A stretch of 64,000 bases of DNA, from contig NC_012491.1 of NCBI RefSeq assembly GCF_000010165.1, forward strand, positions 811,001 through 875,000, in the 5' to 3' direction. The stretch's first letter is position 1, and each line of letters opens with the position of its first letter. This DNA comes from Brevibacillus brevis NBRC 100599 (GTDB lineage Bacteria > Bacillota > Bacilli > Brevibacillales > Brevibacillaceae). Made by a program: the position numbers and the translations under genes. A model generated the notes under the pieces. It ran no database searches and was not told the DNA's origin. It worked only from the letters and a program-made list of their open reading frames with translations. Positions 1 through 7,392 of the stretch are shown here, one piece after another.

Positions 1-36
1 TGAATTCCAAAACATTTTGGAAGGGAGAAATAAATA

Positions 37-165
37 ATGCGGAGTATGATACTTCTACTTACTGTTTTGTTCGGACTTTCTCACGGAATCGTTGTACCAG
101 AACATCAGGAGGTGCTTAGGAGTCATCACATTGTAACTACATATACCCACGGTGCAGGAGGTTAA
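37..165 (+). CDS. Small exported peptide, possible Phr/NprX-like pheromone precursor
   Basis: A 42-residue ORF with an AAGGGAG ribosome binding site about 7 nt before its ATG and a strong terminator 10 nt after its stop, so it looks like a genuine last gene of a transcript that begins left of the window. The N-terminal third (MRSMILLLTVLFGLSHG) is a short hydrophobic export segment. The rest is small and polar and ends in THGAGG. This is the architecture of Phr, NprX and PapR precursors, which are secreted, trimmed and re-imported to bind TPR regulators. The matching receptor would lie just upstream and cannot be seen. No family match is claimed. It could also be an uncharacterised small membrane peptide. 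Confidence 0.5.
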   Translation: MRSMILLLTVLFGLSHGIVVPEHQEVLRSHHIVTTYTHGAGG

Positions 166-174
166 GTAGTAGTA

Positions 175-199
175 AAACACCCTTTCGGGTGTTTTTTTT
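175..199 (+). terminator. Rho-independent terminator used as intron target
   Basis: An 8-bp stem (AAACACCC pairing with GGGTGTTT) around a short loop is followed by a T run. It ends the small peptide gene. The group IIC intron begins a few bases after the T run, as expected for terminator-targeting introns. Confidence 0.85.
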
Positions 200-203
200 A
201 TCA

Positions 204-2093
204 GTGCGCCCAGCATGGGCGATAACTCTAGGGTGTAAGTCCCGAACGGGGGTTGGCTGTACCAACCGTTAGCTCAAGGCAAGGGTGTCTACCGTGAGGT
301 GGAATCTGGAGGAAGCCGGCGGCAAAGTCCCGACCTGAGGTACACGAATCCAATTTGAGGCTGTTGTATTCGGGCGAGTCTGCTGAACAAGACGAAGCCC
401 TATACAGCCAAGGAATACAGCAGTAAACTTGGGCAGGTACATGGGATGAAAGTTATCGCTCTTACCTGGGGAGGTCTGCATGAAGTGCCTTCAAATGTTG
501 GTAACCGTCTCCGTAAGGAGTCGCTGAACATGCAGAAGTCAGCAGAAGCCATAGTACCCAAATAAAGGACGCTTGAACGGGGAAGGGCTGAACATTAAGT
601 CAACACATCCGCTAATCACTTTCGTGATCATACTGTGAAGCAGAATTCCGTAAGGAACTACTCTTGGAGAATAAGGGTGAAGCCCTGAGGGTACAAGAGA
701 GGGCTGAGTATTGACCGACAAGACTAGAAGGATGCGTGCGAAGGAAAGGGTATCGTCATGGAGTTGTTGGAGAAAGTCCTATCACGGGAAAATCTATTAG
801 TGGCGCTCGAAAGAGTGGAGAGAAACAAAGGATCGGCGGGAATCGACAGTGTTTCAACCGAACAACTGCGCGATTATATCCGTGAACACTGGTTAACCAT
901 TAAAGAACAGATTATGAAAGGAACCTATAAACCTTCCCCTGTCCGCAGAGTCGAAATCCCGAAAACTGACGGAGGGGTAAGGTTATTAGGTATTCCTACC
1001 GTGATAGATCGCTTAATCCAACAAGCCATTCTCCAAGTTCTTACTCCCATATTCGATCCCCACTTTTCAGAATCGAGTTTCGGATTCCGACCGAATCGCA
1101 GTGCGCATGACGCTATGAGACAGGCACAATCTTATATTTCCGAAGGATATCGCTTTGTCGTAGATATGGACTTAGAGAAATTCTTCGACCGGGTAAATCA
1201 CGATATTTTAATGAGTCGGGTTGCCCGAAAAGTAAAAGACAAAGCTTTGTTGAAACTTATTCGCGCATACTTACAAGCAGGCATCATGATCAATGGAGTC
1301 TGCCTCTCGGCAGTAGAAGGCACACCACAAGGTGGCCCGCTTAGTCCGTTATTGGCGAACATCCTGCTTGACGACTTGGATAAAGAGCTGGAAAAGAGAG
1401 GACATCGCTTTTGTAGATATGCAGACGATAGCAACATCTACGTGAAAACAAAGCGGGCGGGAGAACGGGTAAAAGAGAGTATCCAAAACTACTTGGAGAA
1501 GGTACTTAAGCTAAAAGTAAATGAGCAGAAAAGTGCAGTGGATCGACCTTGGAAACGTAAGTTCCTCGGTTTCAGTTTCACTAACGCAAAGCAAGCAAGG
1601 ATTCGGCTTCATCCAAAATCACTTCTGAAGTTGAAAGAGAAAATCCGCTTCATCACAAATCCGGTATGGAGCATCTCTATGGATGAAAGGATTGGGAAGC
1701 TAAACCAGTATCTCATGGGATGGGTTGGATATTTCGCCCTTGCAGATGCAAAGAAAATTCTACAATCCATCGAAGAATGGATACGGCGCAGACTCCGACT
1801 TTGCTTGTGGTCTCAGTGGAAGCGAATAAAAACCCGATATCGAGAACTTCGTTCTCTGGGTTTATCACACGTCCAAGCAATAGAAATTGCAAACACCCGA
1901 AAGGGTGCGTGGCGTTCCACAAAGACTCCTCAAATACACAAAGCCCTCGGAGTTGCATACTGGCAACAACAAGGGCTGAAAAGTTTAGTACAACGATATT
2001 CTGTTCTTCGTCAAGCTTGATGAACCGCCGTATACCGGACGGTACGTACGGTGGTGTGAGAGGACGGGAGTTAGTCACTCCCTCCTACTCGAT
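204..2093 (+). mobile_element. Group IIC intron, copy 1 (ribozyme plus RT)
   Basis: The element starts with GTGCG, the usual group II 5-prime end. It carries about 550 nt of domain I-IV RNA, then the reverse transcriptase ORF, then a domain V hairpin at about 2021-2057 directly after the ORF stop, and a domain VI hairpin (GGGAG pairing with CTCCC) ending at GAT around 2093. The ribozyme resembles the Oceanobacillus O.i.I1 class from memory. Total length is about 1.89 kb. Insertion directly behind a terminator T tract is the hallmark of class C introns. The second copy lies at 49916-51784 in the same orientation. Ends are inferred from where the two copies stop matching, so each may be off by one or two bases. 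Confidence 0.9.
758..2020 (+). CDS. ltrA: Group II intron reverse transcriptase/maturase, copy 1
   Basis: A 420-residue intron-encoded protein. The RT core spans roughly residues 50-300, with the catalytic YADD at 221-224 and the conserved GTPQGGPLSP segment near 188-197. A maturase (X) region occupies about 300-400. There is no C-terminal HNH endonuclease domain, which is normal for class C introns. The protein binds the unspliced intron, helps it fold and splice, and copies it into new DNA sites. The start is the ATG that follows GAAAGGG. The stop abuts domain V, so the ORF lies in domain IV. The protein matches that of the copy at 50449-51711 over its whole length as read here, implying recent movement or gene conversion. 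Confidence 0.95.
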   Translation: MELLEKVLSRENLLVALERVERNKGSAGIDSVSTEQLRDYIREHWLTIKEQIMKGTYKPSPVRRVEIPKTDGGVRLLGIPTVIDRLIQQAILQVLTPIFDPHFSESSFGFRPNRSAHDAMRQAQSYISEGYRFVVDMDLEKFFDRVNHDILMSRVARKVKDKALLKLIRAYLQAGIMINGVCLSAVEGTPQGGPLSPLLANILLDDLDKELEKRGHRFCRYADDSNIYVKTKRAGERVKESIQNYLEKVLKLKVNEQKSAVDRPWKRKFLGFSFTNAKQARIRLHPKSLLKLKEKIRFITNPVWSISMDERIGKLNQYLMGWVGYFALADAKKILQSIEEWIRRRLRLCLWSQWKRIKTRYRELRSLGLSHVQAIEIANTRKGAWRSTKTPQIHKALGVAYWQQQGLKSLVQRYSVLRQA

Positions 2094-2182
2094 TTCAAAA
2101 TTTTTCAGAGGCCGTTTTGCTGAATGTTAGTTTATAGTAATAAATGTACATAAATTAATGTGCAAAAATGTAAAAAAAGGAG

Positions 2183-2494
2183 GTGAATACCATAGGAGCT
2201 ATTGCACACGAAAAGGGCGTTCCATCCCATTGCCAGGTAAACGGAACGCCCACAGGAGGAGCAGCTAAAGCTCCTATAAATAAATGTATCACGCAATCCT
2301 TAGATCGGGAAGGAGGAACTTATCACGATATAGAGCATTTGAAAAACATTGTGGAACAATTGCGAGAACAACTGGTGCAATTGTTTTTAGAAAAGAATGA
2401 TTTGTTGCATGATGACGTCGTGGAATTAAGCCAGAAATTAGATCAGTACATTCTGTTAATTCAATCAAAAATGATGCTAAAAAATAGAAACTAA
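2183..2494 (+). CDS. Spo0E-like aspartyl-phosphate phosphatase
   Basis: The C-terminal ~50 residues carry the two-helix Spo0E pattern: HLKNIVEQLREQL, then LSQKLDQYI. The SQKLD motif is the family signature for the catalytic Asp that removes phosphate from Spo0A~P. Family members usually have 50-85 residues. This frame gives 103, because the only good start is a GTG that overlaps the GGAGG ribosome binding site. The extra ~50 N-terminal codons are unlike Spo0E and contain two perfect inverted repeats (2215-2251 and 2257-2275). They may therefore be a leader rather than protein. The expected role is delaying sporulation. The gene sits just behind the group II intron. Confidence 0.7.
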   Translation: MNTIGAIAHEKGVPSHCQVNGTPTGGAAKAPINKCITQSLDREGGTYHDIEHLKNIVEQLREQLVQLFLEKNDLLHDDVVELSQKLDQYILLIQSKMMLKNRN

Positions 2495-2538
2495 GGTGTT
2501 ACAGAAGAAACTAGAAATCTATCTACGATCAACATATA

Positions 2539-2563
2539 AAAATAGGTATATTTTACCTATTTT
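2539..2563. promoter_or_regulatory. Perfect 10-bp inverted repeat upstream of secreted-protein operon
   Basis: AAAATAGGTA and its exact complement TACCTATTTT are separated by five bases. The repeat abuts a possible promoter (TTTGCA at 2561-2566, TAAAAT at 2583-2588, 16-bp spacer) in front of the secreted-protein pair. It is too AT-rich and badly placed for a terminator, so a repressor or activator site is more likely. The regulator is unknown. Confidence 0.5.
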
Positions 2564-2622
2564 GCATTTTTACTTATTTTGGTAAAATCACAATAATCTA
2601 GACATATAATCTGGAGGTTAGT

Positions 2623-3030
2623 ATGAACAAACGAATTGCTACTCTTTCGACTGTATTAGGTGTCCTCGCTTTGTCTACGTCATTAGCAATAGCTGCGGAG
2701 AGCAATGTCGCTCCGTTAGGCACTGGTGATGACTTCGAAATATCCACGTATGCATCCAATATTCACGATGTAACCTCAAAGTCTGCTTATTTATGGTCTT
2801 ATACTCAAGGCGAAGGAAAAGACCTAGAAAAAGTACGCGTCTACTCATATTTCTACGTGAACGGAAAACTCAAGCATGAAGCTGGCGATAATGATGCAGA
2901 GTATGCGTCAGTAGATTACGAAGCTAATGTAGCAGCATTACACAAAGCCCGAATCACATCGTCCCATTATGCCTACAACCGAGTAGGCGAAAAGGTGACA
3001 GAAACGACTGAGAAAGTATGGCCTGAATAA
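2623..3030 (+). CDS. Small secreted protein, unknown function
   Basis: A 135-residue protein with a clear signal peptide (MNKR, hydrophobic core, cleavage likely after AIAA near residue 25). The mature part is about 110 residues, acidic and rich in Tyr (SYFYVNG, SSHYAYN), with no cysteine and no domain I recognise. The ATG follows CTGGAGG. Only 21 bp separate it from the next gene, which also encodes a small exported protein, so the two are probably co-transcribed and act together outside the cell. An inverted-repeat operator candidate lies upstream at 2539-2563. Function is unknown. Confidence 0.8.
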   Translation: MNKRIATLSTVLGVLALSTSLAIAAESNVAPLGTGDDFEISTYASNIHDVTSKSAYLWSYTQGEGKDLEKVRVYSYFYVNGKLKHEAGDNDAEYASVDYEANVAALHKARITSSHYAYNRVGEKVTETTEKVWPE

Positions 3031-3051
3031 AAACACGTAGGAGGTAGTAGT

Positions 3052-3531
3052 ATGAAAAAACGAAATGTAATTCTATCTGGTCTTGCATTAGCTGGCGCTA
3101 TTTTCGCAGGTAGCTTCGCAGGTAGTAATCTATACGCAAGTGAAGATGTAGAGCAGTTCGAACAAGGAAATCAAATGAGAACACTTAGCTCATTGGGAAT
3201 CGAAGCAAAGTCCAATGATTTGGAACCTATGAAAACTTTGACTGATGAAAATGGAAAAAAATGGATTTATACCGACTTCACCAAAAGAACACCGCTAATG
3301 GATAAAATAGAAAATGAGCGTTCTGTAGGCGCGAAGTCTGCATTCATTGAAGTACAGGACGCGATCATGCAGAAGTACGCAGAAATAGGGGATTCCATTC
3401 CGGTAATTCTTCTGGATGAAGAGTTAAAAGAAGGTTCCTTCTCGTTTAACCGGGAAGACGGCGAGGCGCTGATCTTCAAACTCAAATATAATGAAAAGAA
3501 GGCAGCATGGGATTACGAGCAGGAAAAATAA
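3052..3531 (+). CDS. Small secreted protein, unknown function (paralogue remnant at 44.5 kb)
   Basis: A 159-residue exported protein. The signal peptide is MKKR plus a Gly/Ala-rich hydrophobic stretch, with cleavage probably after LYAS near residue 33. The mature region is charged, with a GKKWIYTDF segment in the middle and IPVILLDEELKEGSFSF near the end. It is the second gene of a two-gene operon and is followed by a good terminator. A broken copy of its 3-prime end lies at 44508-44668 on the other strand, next to an HTH-TPR regulator and peptide gene. That suggests this family travels with peptide-signalling loci. I do not recognise a domain. Confidence 0.8.
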   Translation: MKKRNVILSGLALAGAIFAGSFAGSNLYASEDVEQFEQGNQMRTLSSLGIEAKSNDLEPMKTLTDENGKKWIYTDFTKRTPLMDKIENERSVGAKSAFIEVQDAIMQKYAEIGDSIPVILLDEELKEGSFSFNREDGEALIFKLKYNEKKAAWDYEQEK

Positions 3532-3548
3532 ATATCGTTGATTTACAC

Positions 3549-3580
3549 AGGGGAATAGCAAATGCTATCCCCTATTTTAT
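3549..3580 (+). terminator. Terminator of secreted-protein operon
   Basis: GGGGAATAGCA pairs with TGCTATCCCC (one bulged A) around a two-base loop, followed by a T-rich tract. Confidence 0.75.
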
Positions 3581-3631
3581 TGGACTCTATAGACAATAGC
3601 TACTAATAAAAAAACTGTCTCCTCAATGATG

Positions 3632-3695
3632 TGCACCCCTTAGAATAGACATTGGATTAAGCCCCTAGTTTATCCGATGAAATCTAAGGGGTGCA
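3632..3695. repeat. 13-bp inverted repeat at left end of IS3 remnant
   Basis: TGCACCCCTTAGA at 3632-3644 is exactly complementary to TCTAAGGGGTGCA at 3683-3695, which is followed by six Ts. The ATG of the orfA remnant (3677) lies just before the right arm. Such hairpins near IS left ends block read-through transcription and can hide the transposase start. Confidence 0.6.
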
Positions 3696-4130
3696 TTTTT
3701 TATGGTGAAAAAGTTAGAAATTATCCGTACGAATTAAAAATAGAAGCCATACGACTACATATTGAGGAAGGTTGGACATACCGCCGAATCATGGAACATC
3801 TGGGGATTCCAGATCGACACAGGCTTAAAATATGGATGAAAAAATACAAGCAAACCGCAAGTATCGAAGCCATTCTGTTTCATCCACAGGGGGACGAGTT
3901 GCCGAGAATGTCCTTCAACGCGAATTTCATGCAGAGCACCTAATAAGAAATGGGTAACTGATGTCACACAGTATCGTGTTGTGGATACTTGGCACTACCT
4001 TTCTGCCATTAAGGATTTGTTTAATAATGAAATTGTGGCCTATCACATAGGAGCTCGCGATGGGGAAAAATACTATTTTTCGACCGGACTTCATGGAATT
4101 TTCAGAGTTGCGATGCTACAATCAGTTTTG
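3677..4130 (+). pseudogene. IS3-family transposase remnant (orfA/orfB fused by deletion)
   Basis: The first ~55 codons encode the helix-turn-helix of an IS3-type OrfA (EKVRNYPYELKIEAIRLH, then a WMKKYK segment). After that the sequence jumps directly to OrfB. A short NVLQREF segment is readable in another frame, then, one base out of phase, KKWVTDVTQYRV, the start of the DDE catalytic core with its first Asp. The central part of both orfs and the C-terminal catalytic region are missing and no right inverted repeat was found. The element is therefore dead: an internal deletion, at least one frameshift and 3-prime truncation. It separates the secreted-protein operon from the amidohydrolase. Confidence 0.75.
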
Positions 4131-4173
4131 GCATTCTTTTCATCTTAGATAAATAGATAGGTGGGATTTTAAC

Positions 4174-5901
4174 GTGTTTGGGAAAAAATTAACCAGCGCA
4201 TTGCTCGCTACAGCGCTGATGTGCCCGATGTCGGCTTTTGCCGCCCAAGGGACAAAACAGCCAGCAGATGTCGTATTAACGAACGGTGCGGTCTACACAG
4301 TGGACAATAAGGACAGCTGGGCAGAGGCAGTGGCCATTCGCGGTGATGAAATCGTTTTTGTCGGTGCAGATGAATATGCGAAAGCACACATAGGCAAGAA
4401 TACGAAAGTAATCGATCTGAAAGGCCAAATGGTATTGCCGGGCTTTATTGACAGTCATACGCATGCAAGCAAAACGACGGGACTCATTTACTCCATTGAT
4501 TTGTTTGACGGAGGCTCTGTCGAGGAATACGTTGCGACCATCGGGAAATTCGTAAAAGACCATCCAAACGAACCAGCATTGCAAGGACGCGGCTGGAGCA
4601 ATCCGGTAGTGCCTGGTATTGGTCCGCGCAAGGAAGTATTGGATACAATCGTGCCAACGACTCCAATTGCGCTGACCTCCGATGATGGACATTCTTTGTG
4701 GGTGAACTCGGCAGCATTGAAGCTGGCTGGAATCACGAAGGGCACGACAAACCCTGAGGGCGGCATTATCGAGCGTGATCCGAAAACAGGAGAACCATCT
4801 GGAACGTTGCGGGAAAGCGCAATGAATCTGGTGCTTTCAAAAATCGGGGGATACACCGTCCAGCAATACAAGTCTGGAATTGAAGCCTACCAGGAAAAAG
4901 CCGTTGAACGCGGTGTAACGACAGTGCGCGACCCGGATATGCTGCGCTATCCAAACGTATTGGAAGCGTACGAGGAGCTCGCGAAAGAGGACAAGCTGAC
5001 CATCCGCTTCCGTAATGCGTTGACAGCGAATCCAGAAAAAGGACCTGAGCAGATCGCAGAATTTGTAAAAATCCGTGAGCGTAATCAAAATCAAAATCCG
5101 CTATTCCAGGTGAACGCTGTCAAAATCTTTTTGGATGGAGTAGTAGAAGGCGCCACAGCTTACTTGGAAAAGCCGTATGTCCATAAGGAAACAAACGGAG
5201 AATTAATCTGGAAGCCAGAGGTTTACAATCAAACAGCTGCCGCAGTAGACAAGGCAGGCTTCCAATTGCACGTCCATTCCATCGGGGATGCTTCTACCCG
5301 CATTGCACTAGACGGTATGGAGCTCGCTGAGAAACAAAATGGCAAGCATGATGCTCGCCACTCGCTCGTTCACTTGCAACTGGTCAATGAAACAGACATC
5401 GAGCGCTTCAAAAAGCTGGGTGCAGTCGGAATCGTGCAGCCATTCTGGTTTATGCAGGAAGAGGGGTACTACGATGAGATCGAAGTGCCGTACTTGGGCC
5501 ACGAACGCGCAGAAAAAGAATACCCGATGAAGAGCTTCTTGAAAAAAGGGGTCCATGTAGCTTCTTCGTCTGACTACATCGTAACGCCGGAATTCAATCC
5601 ACTGCACGGCATTCAACAAGGTATTACCCGGATCGAGGAGGGTGTAACCGATCCGAGAAAAATTGCCAACCCAGACGAGCGTGCAACGCTTGCAGAAATG
5701 ATCGCCAGCTTTACGATTGATGGTGCTTACGCCAACCACGTGGATGACATCACAGGCTCGATCGAAGTCGGCAAGAAGGCAGATCTCATCGTGCTCGATA
5801 AAAACTTGTTTAAAATTCCAGCCACTCAAATTAAGGATGCGAAAGTCGTGCTGACCTTGGTTGAAGGGAAGGAAGTCTATCGTCAGAAGGAAGCAAAGTA
5901 A
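4174..5901 (+). CDS. Exported YtcJ-like metal-dependent amidohydrolase
   Basis: A 575-residue amidohydrolase_3 family enzyme. Start is GTG behind a GGTGGG site. Residues 1-24 form a signal peptide ending FAAQ, so the enzyme is probably secreted or cell-wall associated; most YtcJ relatives are cytoplasmic. Metal ligands are visible: HTH at 95-97 (GFIDSHTHA), HVHSIGD near 366 and SSDYIV near 465. The C-terminus returns to the small beta-sandwich (GKKADLIVLDKN) typical of the superfamily. It should hydrolyse an amide, N-formyl or cyclic amide substrate, but sequence does not tell which. It stands alone, so no pathway is suggested by neighbours. Confidence 0.85.
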   Translation: MFGKKLTSALLATALMCPMSAFAAQGTKQPADVVLTNGAVYTVDNKDSWAEAVAIRGDEIVFVGADEYAKAHIGKNTKVIDLKGQMVLPGFIDSHTHASKTTGLIYSIDLFDGGSVEEYVATIGKFVKDHPNEPALQGRGWSNPVVPGIGPRKEVLDTIVPTTPIALTSDDGHSLWVNSAALKLAGITKGTTNPEGGIIERDPKTGEPSGTLRESAMNLVLSKIGGYTVQQYKSGIEAYQEKAVERGVTTVRDPDMLRYPNVLEAYEELAKEDKLTIRFRNALTANPEKGPEQIAEFVKIRERNQNQNPLFQVNAVKIFLDGVVEGATAYLEKPYVHKETNGELIWKPEVYNQTAAAVDKAGFQLHVHSIGDASTRIALDGMELAEKQNGKHDARHSLVHLQLVNETDIERFKKLGAVGIVQPFWFMQEEGYYDEIEVPYLGHERAEKEYPMKSFLKKGVHVASSSDYIVTPEFNPLHGIQQGITRIEEGVTDPRKIANPDERATLAEMIASFTIDGAYANHVDDITGSIEVGKKADLIVLDKNLFKIPATQIKDAKVVLTLVEGKEVYRQKEAK

Positions 5902-6002
5902 GAGGGGAAAAATGGCTGTCCTTGTTTAGGCTGCTGTAAAAGTGGTGTTTTTTAAAACAGTAAAACATTTAGGAGATACGAGTATATCTCTTTAAACGCG
6001 AA

Positions 6003-6038
6003 GCGAGCCTTAGAAGCGATTCTAGTGGCTCGTTTTTC
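6003..6038 (+). terminator. Terminator within direct repeat copy A
   Basis: CGAGCC and GGCTCG arms (17-nt loop) are followed by TTTTTCTT. An almost identical terminator follows the SUKH gene at 6667-6702. This one may also end the amidohydrolase transcript. Confidence 0.7.
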
Positions 6039-6165
6039 TTACAACTTGATACCCCCACCAATAGATTTTCATCGAAAAACGGTGTCACCATAGTTTATGG
6101 GATATTGTGCAGGAGACAATCCGTGTACTGATGAAATCATTGATTAATTTAAGTGTAGTCAAGGA
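6004..6165. repeat. Direct repeat A upstream of SUKH gene
   Basis: About 160 bp comprising a terminator, then a stretch shared with 6667-6817 almost base for base (for example GCAGGAGACAATCCGTGTAC and TTTAAGTGTAGTCAA). The period between copies is about 663 bp, which is the size of one SUKH gene plus spacer. Copy A has a ~14-nt insertion after the terminator. Confidence 0.85.
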
Positions 6166-6180
6166 GGAGGGACATTTCAG

Positions 6181-6636
6181 ATGTTGAAGGAGCTCATGAC
6201 AACAATTAGCCATATAACAGGTGTGGAGTTTGTACAAGCCTCAAAAGAAGAGATTGCAAAATTAGAGTCACTCAATTTGCCTGAAGATTTCACGAACTAT
6301 TTTTCTCAATATAATGCAACCAGAGTATTCGACTTAGGGGATTTAAGGATATGGTCAATTGCCGACGTACTGATAGAAAATTATGAATTGGTTCCTGGAA
6401 GAGATGTATCCAAACACAAGTATATTGTTTTTGCTTCTAACTCATTGGGAGATGCCTACTGCTTTGACCTAAGCAAAGAAGGGATAGATTACACGTTAGA
6501 TAACACCCCCATTGTCAAGTTAGATCATGAAGAAGACTATGAAATAATGAATAAACAACAAGTCAGTGAGTACGCTGAAAAGATTGCTGATAACTTGGTG
6601 ATGTTCTTACAGAATGAGTTGAAGGAGAGCGATTAG
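6181..6636 (+). CDS. SUKH (SMI1/KNR4) family immunity-type protein
   Basis: A 151-residue acidic protein with SUKH-fold features: an N-terminal helix then LNLPEDFTNYFSQYNA (the conserved LPxxFxxFY-like segment), the ..GDLRIWSIADVL strand-helix unit, a YIVFASNSLGDAYCFDL motif (the family's F-x-x-xGG/S-x-GD-x-x-x-xD strand), and a C-terminal helix. In bacteria such proteins usually neutralise the C-terminal toxin of contact-dependent or polymorphic toxins. No intact toxin gene lies beside it. The gene is bracketed by ~150-bp direct repeats that include its own terminator, consistent with tandem immunity genes that have been lost. Ribosome binding site GGAGGAGG, ATG start. Confidence 0.8.
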   Translation: MLKELMTTISHITGVEFVQASKEEIAKLESLNLPEDFTNYFSQYNATRVFDLGDLRIWSIADVLIENYELVPGRDVSKHKYIVFASNSLGDAYCFDLSKEGIDYTLDNTPIVKLDHEEDYEIMNKQQVSEYAEKIADNLVMFLQNELKESD

Positions 6637-6666
6637 GGATTACGAACTTCTCTCCCTGAACGGAAA

Positions 6667-6817
6667 CGAGCCTTTGGAGCAATTCAACAGGCTCGTTTTT
6701 CTTACAACTTGATCCTTTCATCGAAAAACGGTGTCACCATGGTTTACGGGATACGGTGCAGGAGACAATCCGTGTACTGATGAAATAATTAATTAATTAA
6801 TTTAAGTGTAGTCAAAG
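6667..6817. repeat. Direct repeat B downstream of SUKH gene
   Basis: Second copy of the repeat described at 6004-6165, including the terminator with CGAGCC/GGCTCG arms (6667-6702). After TAGTCAAAGAG, where copy A leads into a GGAGG site and a SUKH start, this copy instead runs into unrelated remnant sequence. A following gene was probably deleted. Confidence 0.85.
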
Positions 6818-6840
6818 AGCGCATCCAAAATGCTCCCCCT

Positions 6841-7012
6841 TGAACGACCGCTTTTCGCTAAATGAGCAGTACGATATCAATGACCGTTTGTATGTCGAAA
6901 ACAAGAGCAATCGGAAAAGGGATAATCCCTGAAAACAGCCAAAAACGCCCGAAATTGAGGATTCAGACGTATGCTTTCATAATGCCTATTATCGGGACCC
7001 AATAAAGCTGAG
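6841..7012 (+). pseudogene. Remnant of an unrecognised gene (C-terminal fragment)
   Basis: From about 6841 one frame reads protein-like, hydrophilic sequence (LNDRFSLNEQYDINDRLYV...) to a TGA at about 6931. It then continues in the same frame (KQPKTPEIEDSDVCF...) to TAA at about 7010. There is no start codon or ribosome binding site, so this looks like the tail of a longer coding region interrupted by one nonsense codon. I do not recognise the family. Being directly behind an immunity-gene repeat, it may come from a toxin or another immunity protein, but that is guesswork. Confidence 0.35.
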
Positions 7013-7048
7013 GTAACAGGGGATGGGGTAGTACCAGCGTCCGGGGAC

Positions 7049-7357
7049 TCAATTATGTTTGTATTCGTATCCTTTGGGTTTAAGCGTTGAATGTAAAGTT
7101 ATTATTTTTCCGTTTTTTTCAGTATAAAAGTATTTTACATCGGGTTCATCAGCAAAAATAACTTCTACACTATAGAGCGGAAGCTTCCCAACAACGCCAT
7201 CTACACTAACTATTGTTTTCTCATCAATATTTTTCTCGGTAATGAGATGTTGGCGTACCTGATTCTCTAAGCTTAACAGGGTTCCTTGAACATATATAAC
7301 TGGAACAGAGATAAGGATTAAGCCTAGGAAAACTATAATCATTATTTTTTTGTTCAT
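7049..7357 (-). CDS. DUF3139-like small membrane-anchored protein
   Basis: A 102-residue protein beginning MNKKIMIIVFLGLILISVPVIY, a single N-terminal membrane anchor or uncleaved signal, followed by an 80-residue outer domain. That domain has ENQVRQHLITEKNIDEKTIVSVDGVVGKLPLYSVEVIFADEP and ends FYTEKNGKIITL, the pattern of the DUF3139 family of Gram-positive bacteria. The ATG at 7357 is preceded on the minus strand by GGGGGAT, so I prefer it to a longer frame reaching 7513. Function of the family is unknown. It stands alone on this strand, between two coding remnants on the other strand. Confidence 0.7.
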   Translation of the reverse strand: MNKKIMIIVFLGLILISVPVIYVQGTLLSLENQVRQHLITEKNIDEKTIVSVDGVVGKLPLYSVEVIFADEPDVKYFYTEKNGKIITLHSTLKPKGYEYKHN

Positions 7358-7392
7358 TTTGGTTATCCCCCAAAAGTGATTGTATATGGCCT

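Noticed and set aside
269..721. Minus-strand frames in the intron 5-prime part
   Set aside because: The region is structured ribozyme RNA shared by both copies; no start signals and no protein-like features.
1713..2130. Frames on both strands at the 3-prime end of the intron ORF
   Set aside because: They overlap the maturase region and domains V-VI, repeat in both intron copies, and lack ribosome binding sites; they reflect low stop-codon density in the ribozyme.
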